Source of the DNA: Gottfriedia luciferensis
Lineage (GTDB): Bacteria > Bacillota > Bacilli > Bacillales > Bacillaceae_G
Direction of reading: 5' to 3'
Assembly (NCBI RefSeq): GCF_001712755.1
Contig: NZ_MDKC01000035.1
Span: forward strand, 1-64,000
DNA length: 64,000 nucleotides
A program made the position numbers and the translations under genes. Below are positions 58,399-64,000 of this stretch, piece after piece (the first letter of the stretch is position 1; each line of letters starts with the position of its first letter). Below the pieces are notes generated by a model. It ran no database searches, had not been told where the DNA came from, and saw only the letters and a list, made by a program, of their open reading frames with translations.

Positions 58399-60573
58399 AT
58401 GAGTAACACAGTAGGAAACGCTAATGAGATTTTAGAGAGAATTACCGATGGATTCTTTGCGTTAGATGTAAATTGGAATTTTACTTATGTAAACTCAGCA
58501 GCTGCCCGTCTACTTTTTCGTAAACGGGATAACTTAGTTGGTAAAAATATATGGAGTGAATTTCCTGAAGCAATAGAGTTAGCGTTTTATAGGCATTATC
58601 ATAAGGCGATACTTGAACAAAAACCAGATAATTTTGAAGCATATTTTCCCCCACTCAATATGTGGTTTGAAGTGAGAGCGTATCCTTCATTAAGCGGATT
58701 AAGTGTATATTTCCAAGATATCTCAGATAGGAAGCAATCACAAACACAAAAAGATGAACATTACAAATCCCTTTTTGAACAAAATCCAGATGCAGTCTAT
58801 TCTTTTGATTTAAATGGAAATTATCTTAGTGTAAATCCAGTTATGGAAAGAATGTTAGGATATAGTGAATCGGAGTTATTGCAGATGTCATTTGTACCTC
58901 TGGTAAGTAAAATAGACTTGGATAGGGCAATGGAACATTATAAAAGAGCTACGGAAGGCATTACCCAAAGATACGAAGTAAAAGCATTGCATAAAAATGG
59001 CACTGTTGTCTATTTAAACGTTACAAATATGCCGATTATAGAAAACGGTAAGATAGTTGGAGTTTATGGAATTGCAAAAGATATCACGGATCGTCAATCG
59101 GAGCAGGATGAACTACGCAAAACGAAAGAAAGACTAGAATCTTTTGTTCACAACAATGCAGATGCAATATGGGTTATTGATTTAGAAAATCGAGTGCTAG
59201 AGATTAATTGTTCATTTGAAACAATGTTTGGTTATTCAGCAAAAAGCATTATAGGGAAGAATTTACCGATTGTTCCCGATTTTCTAAATAACTTTATTCA
59301 AGAAGTACATAGTAAAGTAAGGACTGGTGTATCTGTTGTTGGACTAGAAACTATTAGAAAATGTAAGGATGGTAGTCTGATTCATGTTAGTGCAACTCTC
59401 TCTCCTATTGTTGATTTGAAAGGAAATGTGATAGGAATCACAGGAATTTGCCGTGATATCACTTCAAGAAAAAAAGCAGAGGAAACCCTCAAAATTAAAT
59501 CGAAACAACTTGAATCATTTATTGAAAACAATGTAGATGGCATATTAATTTTTAATCAGAATGGTAAAGTAGTCCATTCTAATAAAGCATTTGACAAAAT
59601 GTTTGGTTGGACAAGAGAAGAGATCCAGGGTGCCCATTTGTATGATTTAGGGTTTATTCCCGACGAAATTATGGCAGAAGTCAAACGATTTGAAGGTAAA
59701 GTTAAGCAAGGAATGTTTATTTTCGGAGAAGAAACAATCCGTGTTCGAAAGGATGGGGTAAAGGTAGATGTTATATTATCTGCAGCGCCCATTCACGATG
59801 CACAAGGGAATTTGGATGGTTGGTCAGTAACTTTAAGGGATATTACAGAGTGGAAGATGTCTCAAATATTGTTACAAAACACCGAAAAACTTTCTGTTGC
59901 TGGTCAATTAGCTGCAGGAATTGCCCATGAAATCCGAAACCCTATCACGGCTATAAAAGGATTCATTTATTTGATGAAGAATGGATTTGGAGATAAAGAA
60001 GAATATTTTAAAATTATGTCGTCAGAATGTGAACGAATCGAAGGAATTCTTAGCGAACTACTTATTCTAGCAAAGCCACAAATTAATAAATTGGAACATT
60101 CGGATATTCAATTGTTATTAACCCAAATTGTCGATTTATTAAAAACGGAAGCAATTATGAATAATGTTGAAATTATCACTGGGTTTCTAACTGAAGATAT
60201 TCATATTAATTGTGATGAAAATCAAATGAAACAGGTGTTTATCAACTTTATTAAAAATGCAATTGAAGCTATGAACAAAGGTGGAAAATTAACTATTCAA
60301 ACCCAAACAAGGGATGAAGAAAAATTGATGATCCAATTTATTGATGAAGGAGGCGGGATGTCCGAAGAAACGATTAATAAGTTAGGACAACCATTCTATA
60401 CTACGAAAGAAACAGGAACGGGCTTAGGTTTTATGATTAGTAAAAAAATCATTGATAATCATTTTGGCGAAATCCATATTAAGAGTGAGGTCAACAAAGG
60501 TACAACTATAGAAGTTATTCTACCGTTGATTAATGAAACGGCTAATTATTTAACGGAGGATTCTATCAATTGA
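58399..60573 (+). CDS. Cytosolic multi-PAS histidine kinase (sporulation-kinase type)
   Basis: 724 residues, no membrane segment. Four PAS domains run at about 10-115 (ILERITDGFFALDVNWNFTY), 125-240 (VYSFDLNGNYLSVNP), 250-365 and 372-485. The HisKA H-box follows, LAAGIAHEIRNPITAIKGFI with His510, like KinA-KinE. HATPase_c comes next with N-box FINFIKNAIEAM, G1 IDEGGGM and G2 TGTGLGFMISK. All catalytic residues are intact. There is no adjacent response regulator (orphan kinase), as is normal for kinases that feed the Spo0F-Spo0A phosphorelay. That role is an inference. It is monocistronic. Confidence 0.9.
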   Translation: MSNTVGNANEILERITDGFFALDVNWNFTYVNSAAARLLFRKRDNLVGKNIWSEFPEAIELAFYRHYHKAILEQKPDNFEAYFPPLNMWFEVRAYPSLSGLSVYFQDISDRKQSQTQKDEHYKSLFEQNPDAVYSFDLNGNYLSVNPVMERMLGYSESELLQMSFVPLVSKIDLDRAMEHYKRATEGITQRYEVKALHKNGTVVYLNVTNMPIIENGKIVGVYGIAKDITDRQSEQDELRKTKERLESFVHNNADAIWVIDLENRVLEINCSFETMFGYSAKSIIGKNLPIVPDFLNNFIQEVHSKVRTGVSVVGLETIRKCKDGSLIHVSATLSPIVDLKGNVIGITGICRDITSRKKAEETLKIKSKQLESFIENNVDGILIFNQNGKVVHSNKAFDKMFGWTREEIQGAHLYDLGFIPDEIMAEVKRFEGKVKQGMFIFGEETIRVRKDGVKVDVILSAAPIHDAQGNLDGWSVTLRDITEWKMSQILLQNTEKLSVAGQLAAGIAHEIRNPITAIKGFIYLMKNGFGDKEEYFKIMSSECERIEGILSELLILAKPQINKLEHSDIQLLLTQIVDLLKTEAIMNNVEIITGFLTEDIHINCDENQMKQVFINFIKNAIEAMNKGGKLTIQTQTRDEEKLMIQFIDEGGGMSEETINKLGQPFYTTKETGTGLGFMISKKIIDNHFGEIHIKSEVNKGTTIEVILPLINETANYLTEDSIN

Positions 60574-60597
60574 TAGAAATTAACTAATGATAAGCAT

Positions 60598-60634
60598 TAA
60601 AAAAGAGAAATTGCCGAAACAATTTCTCTTTTTC
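60598..60634. terminator. Bidirectional terminator
   Basis: AAAAAGAGAAATTG and CAATTTCTCTTTTT arms with CCGAAA loop between convergent kinase and MFS genes. Confidence 0.85.
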
Positions 60635-60641
60635 CCTTTTA

Positions 60642-61949
60642 TTAACCTGCAAGATCATTCGAAGGTCTAGCAGTTTGTTCTCTTTTCCCTGGTTTAACAA
60701 AGATCATGGCTACCATTCCTAATGTTACTGCGATTGATGCTGCGATAAACATTGCACTATATCCGTGTTTTGCTACTAGACTACCTGTTAAAGTAGGTGC
60801 AATAATTGTAGCTAGGTTTGCGATGAAATGTGTTACACCACCAAATGTTCCAGCTTTTTTTGGTTCCGTATCTAATACTACTGTCCAATAAATTGAGTTT
60901 GGTAAATAGTTAAATGCATTACCAATACACATTAAGATTAGGACTGCTGTAGCACTGTGAACTGTTGGAATCAGCATGAAACAAATTGCTGTAAAGAATA
61001 ATGAAATAACTGTGAACCAAGATCTAGCAATACGTAAATTTCCTGTTTTTCTAAGAAGTGAATCTGATATTTTCCCGCCAAGTAATCCTGTAAAAATAGC
61101 TCCAATCCATGGAATCATCCCAATGATTCCTAGTGATGCTAATGAAAATCCGAATTCATCTTGTAAATATTTTGGCGTCCAAGTAAGTAATAATATATTT
61201 ACATATAAAAAGGCAAAATAACCAATTGCATTCATTACTAAAGTAGGATTCTTGAAAAAATAATACCACGGTGTAGATTCTTGTTCACTTTTTCCACTAA
61301 CAGGATTATTCAAACGGATTAACTCAAGTTCTTGTTTTGTGACGTTTGGATTTTCTTCTGGCAGGTTTGTAAATACTTTAGACCAGATAAATGCCCAAAT
61401 TAAACCAACTACCCCAAGAATAATAAATGTCACTTTCCAACTTGCAACTGATAATAGAGCAACTACGATTGGTGCAGTAATCAGTGCTCCTACTGGTGTA
61501 CCTACTAAACCAAGGGCAACTGCAAACCCTCTTTCTTTCGGTGAAACCCAGTTAGCCATTGTTTTATTCATTGTTGAGAGCGTAGGTCCTTCTGCAAGTC
61601 CAAATAATACTCGGAAAACTGCAAATCCAGCTAAAGCTGATCCACCAAATAAAGTCGCACCTAAATTACCAGCAAATACAGTGCCTAATTCAAAAATTGA
61701 CCAGGCAGTTGCCGCAAGTAACCACATAAATTTAGGACCTTTTTTGTCGGCGAAAGCCCCACCAAATAATGCTCCGAATATATACCCATACCCAAAGTAA
61801 CCTAAGATTTCACCCCAACTTATAGGACTTAATCCAAACTCCTTAATGATCTCAGCCTGTGCATACGCTATTGCACCTCGGTCGATATAATTAACGATCG
61901 TGATCATAATGATCATAAAAATGATAAAGAATCTATAATTATTTTTCAT
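60642..61949 (-). CDS. MFS transporter, anion:cation symporter (ACS) type
   Basis: 435 residues with 12 membrane helices. MITIVNYIDRGAIAYAQAEI in helix 1, then FGYGYIFGALFGGAFADKKG with the MFS motif A loop, and PTLSTMNKTMANWVSPKERG are typical of ACS-family members such as hexuronate or glucarate transporters. It follows hutI by 67 bases on the same strand and may be the last gene of the hut operon, in the place usually taken by the histidine permease HutM. Import of histidine or urocanate is an inference from position. Confidence 0.85.
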   Translation of the reverse strand: MKNNYRFFIIFMIIMITIVNYIDRGAIAYAQAEIIKEFGLSPISWGEILGYFGYGYIFGALFGGAFADKKGPKFMWLLAATAWSIFELGTVFAGNLGATLFGGSALAGFAVFRVLFGLAEGPTLSTMNKTMANWVSPKERGFAVALGLVGTPVGALITAPIVVALLSVASWKVTFIILGVVGLIWAFIWSKVFTNLPEENPNVTKQELELIRLNNPVSGKSEQESTPWYYFFKNPTLVMNAIGYFAFLYVNILLLTWTPKYLQDEFGFSLASLGIIGMIPWIGAIFTGLLGGKISDSLLRKTGNLRIARSWFTVISLFFTAICFMLIPTVHSATAVLILMCIGNAFNYLPNSIYWTVVLDTEPKKAGTFGGVTHFIANLATIIAPTLTGSLVAKHGYSAMFIAASIAVTLGMVAMIFVKPGKREQTARPSNDLAG

Positions 61950-62016
61950 TAAAGCTAGTTCCTCCTATTAAATTTTAATCAGAAGGGACCCCCATTGATT
62001 TATCATTTTCTACTAC

Positions 62017-63273
62017 TTAAACAATCTTTACGCCTTTTTTCCAAACAGATTTCACATGGTTAACGCCGAATAAATATTGTAATTCTTGATAGTTTTTAAC
62101 ATTCCATAATACAATGTCCGCTTGTTTTCCAACTTCAAGTGAGCCGATTTGATCTTGGCGATTAATAGCACACGCAGCATTATATGTTGCTGCTGTTAAG
62201 CTTTCAGCCGGAGTTAGTCTCATTGAAATACAAGCTAAGTTCATTACAAGTGGCATGGAAGTTGTTGGCGAAGAACCTGGATTGCAGTCAGTTGAAATAG
62301 CTAAAGCTACCCCTTCATCTACCATTTTTCTTCCTTTTGCAGCATCTTCACGTAAATAAAGTGCTGTTGCAGGAAGAAGACAAGCAATTGTTCCTGATTC
62401 AGCCATTGCAGCAATACCTTCATCAGAAGCTTTTAATAAATGCTCGGCTGAAATAGCACCAACTTTTGCAGCTAATTCCGCTCCGCCATACGGTTCAATT
62501 TCATCAGCATGAATTTTTGGAATTAGATCATATTTCTTACCTGCTTCTAAAATTCGCTCTGATTGTTCTGGCGTAAATACACCTTTTTCGCAGAAAACAT
62601 CATTAAATTCAGCTAGTTTTTCTTCTGCGACGATTGGTAGCATGTCGTTAATTAAGTGATCAACAAATTCATCTTCTCGTCCTTTAAACTCTTTCGGCAC
62701 TGCATGAGCACCCATAAAAGTAGGAACTAATTCAACTGCATGCATATATTTTAATTTTTTCATCACTCTTAACTGCTTTAGCTCGGTTTCTAAATCCATT
62801 CCATAACCGCTCTTACTTTCTACAGTTGTCACACCGTGTGCAATGAATGAATCTAGACGACGCATTGTTTGTGCCATCAATTCTTCTTCAGTCGCTTCAC
62901 GAGTCATGCGGGCAGTCGCATGAATTCCGCCACCCGCATTCATAATATCCATATATGTTGCACCTTCAAGACGCATTTCAAATTCACGCTCTCGGCTTCC
63001 ACCATACACAACATGTGTATGTGGATCCACTAGACCAGGAGTAACAAGTTGGTTTGATGCATCAACTACTTCTGCTTCATGAATTTTTTCTGCATAGCGA
63101 GCTTGAATTTCTTTTGTTGTACCAACAGCTTGGATAACTCCATCTTCAATCCATAAGCTACCGTCTTCAATTAAACCAAGCTCTGACATTGCTTCCTTTG
63201 AGCGAGGTCCTTTCACTTTTGAAGCAAGCGTTGCTAATTGAGCTGCATTTTTAATCCAAATTGGTTTTGTCAT
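62017..63273 (-). CDS. hutI: Imidazolonepropionase
   Basis: 418 residues, amidohydrolase superfamily, third step of histidine degradation (4-imidazolone-5-propionate to N-formimino-L-glutamate). The metal motif GLVDPHTHVVYGGSREREFE is near residue 78. Others are GAHAVPKEFKGREDEFVDHL near 195, DLIPKIHADEIEPYGGAELA near 240 (metal His), and ALAISTDCNPGSSPTTSMPL near 315 (metal Asp). All sites are intact, and the length is normal. The ATG shares one base with the hutU stop (TAATG), so they are translationally coupled. Confidence 0.96.
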   Translation of the reverse strand: MTKPIWIKNAAQLATLASKVKGPRSKEAMSELGLIEDGSLWIEDGVIQAVGTTKEIQARYAEKIHEAEVVDASNQLVTPGLVDPHTHVVYGGSREREFEMRLEGATYMDIMNAGGGIHATARMTREATEEELMAQTMRRLDSFIAHGVTTVESKSGYGMDLETELKQLRVMKKLKYMHAVELVPTFMGAHAVPKEFKGREDEFVDHLINDMLPIVAEEKLAEFNDVFCEKGVFTPEQSERILEAGKKYDLIPKIHADEIEPYGGAELAAKVGAISAEHLLKASDEGIAAMAESGTIACLLPATALYLREDAAKGRKMVDEGVALAISTDCNPGSSPTTSMPLVMNLACISMRLTPAESLTAATYNAACAINRQDQIGSLEVGKQADIVLWNVKNYQELQYLFGVNHVKSVWKKGVKIV

Positions 63274-64000
63274 TACTTATCAGTCCCTTTATCAAGCATT
63301 GGAATATTTACTCCTCTTTCACGAGCAGTTTGTTTAGCTAGCTCATAACCTGCATCTGCATGACGAACTACACCCATTCCAGGGTCAGTTGTTAATACGC
63401 GCTCAATACGTGCTTCTGCTTCTTTTGTACCGTCTGCAACAATTACAACACCAGCGTGTAAAGAGTAACCCATTCCTACTCCACCACCGTGGTGAACTGA
63501 TACCCAAGTAGCTCCACCAACTGCATTAATCATTGCATTTAAGATTGGCCAGTCAGCTACTGCATCTGATCCATCCATCATGCTTTCAGTTTCACGGTTT
63601 GGAGATGCTACTGAACCTGAATCTAAGTGGTCACGTCCAATTACGATTGGAGCTTTTAATTCGCCACTTGCAACCATGTCATTCAAGATTTTACCGAAAC
63701 GAGCGCGCTCTCCATAACCTAACCAGCAAATACGAGAAGGTAAACCTTGGAATTGAACTTTTTCCTGAGCCATACGAATCCAATTACATAAATGCTCATT
63801 ATCAGCAAATTCACGTAAAATAGCTTGGTCAGTTTTGTAAATATCTTCAGGATCACCTGATAATGCTACCCAGCGGAAAGGTCCTTTACCTTCACAGAAT
63901 TGTGGACGGATATAAGCTGGAACGAATCCTGGGAAATCAAATGCATTTTCTACTCCTTCATCCTTCGCAACTTGACGGATGTTATTACCGTAATCAAATG
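63273..64000 (-). CDS. hutU: Urocanate hydratase, C-terminal part (5' end outside window)
   Basis: The frame is open from the stop at 63273 to the window edge, about 242 codons. Visible are [20 protein letters not shown], then [40 protein letters not shown] with the Cys region, the [20 protein letters not shown] motif and [20 protein letters not shown]. These are the NAD-binding and active-site regions of urocanase, which hydrates urocanate to imidazolonepropionate. An ATG at 63773 inside the frame is not the start. The gene is incomplete only because of the window boundary. Confidence 0.96.
   Translation of the reverse strand, partial: FDYGNNIRQVAKDEGVENAFDFPGFVPAYIRPQFCEGKGPFRWVALSGDPEDIYKTDQAILREFADNEHLCNWIRMAQEKVQFQGLPSRICWLGYGERARFGKILNDMVASGELKAPIVIGRDHLDSGSVASPNRETESMMDGSDAVADWPILNAMINAVGGATWVSVHHGGGVGMGYSLHAGVVIVADGTKEAEARIERVLTTDPGMGVVRHADAGYELAKQTARERGVNIPMLDKGTDK

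Noticed and set aside
63273-63773. Short 166-residue urocanase starting at the ATG at 63773
   Set aside because: The same frame continues upstream with urocanase sequence to the window edge, so the ATG is internal.
1-64000. tRNA or rRNA genes, prophage or insertion sequences
   Set aside because: I found no transposase or integrase frames, no phage structural genes and no tRNA-like GTTCGAATC-type arms in suitable context.

Overview
The window is AT-rich, low-GC Firmicute chromosome, almost certainly from an endospore-forming member of the Bacillaceae. Direct signs are an alpha/beta-type small acid-soluble spore protein behind a sigma-G-like promoter, AbrB/SpoVT-type regulators, a PAS histidine kinase with a KinA-like H-box, a BltD-like acetyltransferase, a PaiB-type regulator, a TcyP cystine transporter, AGGAGG-type ribosome binding sites and a Bacillus-style hut operon. 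I cannot name the species. No rRNA, tRNA, CRISPR array, insertion sequence or prophage is visible. This is a mosaic of small accessory operons with scattered decayed genes.

Layout. 1-4.2 kb: small secreted or membrane proteins of unknown function, several sharing one conserved upstream element, then an LCP cell-wall transferase. 4.2-15.2 kb: single genes (HEAT/PH-like protein, ankyrin protein, aldo-keto reductase, acetyltransferase, DHFR-like, VOC, DUF421) separated by decayed genes (alpha/beta hydrolase, KDPG aldolase, a cysteine-motif protein). 15.2-24.2 kb: a gene-poor stretch with dispersed repeats, a 13-TPR lipoprotein, a COG4705 membrane protein, a DUF2975/HTH pair, a LysR regulator, acetyltransferases, a frameshifted sigma-54 activator and a PP2C phosphatase. 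24.4-26.5 kb: a zinc phospholipase C fused to a beta/gamma-crystallin domain, and a DUF1003 protein behind a structured leader with a small ORF. 26.6-31.5 kb: an operon of TetR regulator, NCS1 permease, DUF917 protein and hydantoinase/oxoprolinase, with four operator-like palindromes upstream. 32-36 kb: a very large secreted subtilase.

36-40.7 kb: an AlbA_2/Schlafen-type protein, a RelA/SpoT-domain protein, a 26-codon hydrophobic peptide behind a promoter with LexA-like boxes, a double-AbrB-domain regulator and the spore SASP. 41-44.5 kb: a patatin lipase, an ECF sigma/anti-sigma pair and a small membrane protein. 44.6-47.9 kb: a stand-alone FtsZ whose linker is ten 9-residue repeats, then a secreted matrixin-like protease with a membrane-anchored partner. 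47.9-58.1 kb: CDF transporter, PaiB, a lipoprotein, a serine hydrolase, TcyP, and two small regulator/effector pairs (MarR-DUF3147 and ArsR-SRPBCC) with palindromic operators. 58.4-64 kb: a four-PAS sporulation-type kinase and the 3' end of a hut operon (hutU-hutI-MFS transporter), running off the right edge.

The most interesting items are the shared upstream element near 0.87, 2.66 and 44.13 kb, the possible SOS-induced micro-peptide at 39.5 kb, the repeat-linker FtsZ, the DUF1003 leader, and the phospholipase C-crystallin fusion. Several starts given here were moved inward to the codon with the best ribosome binding site.
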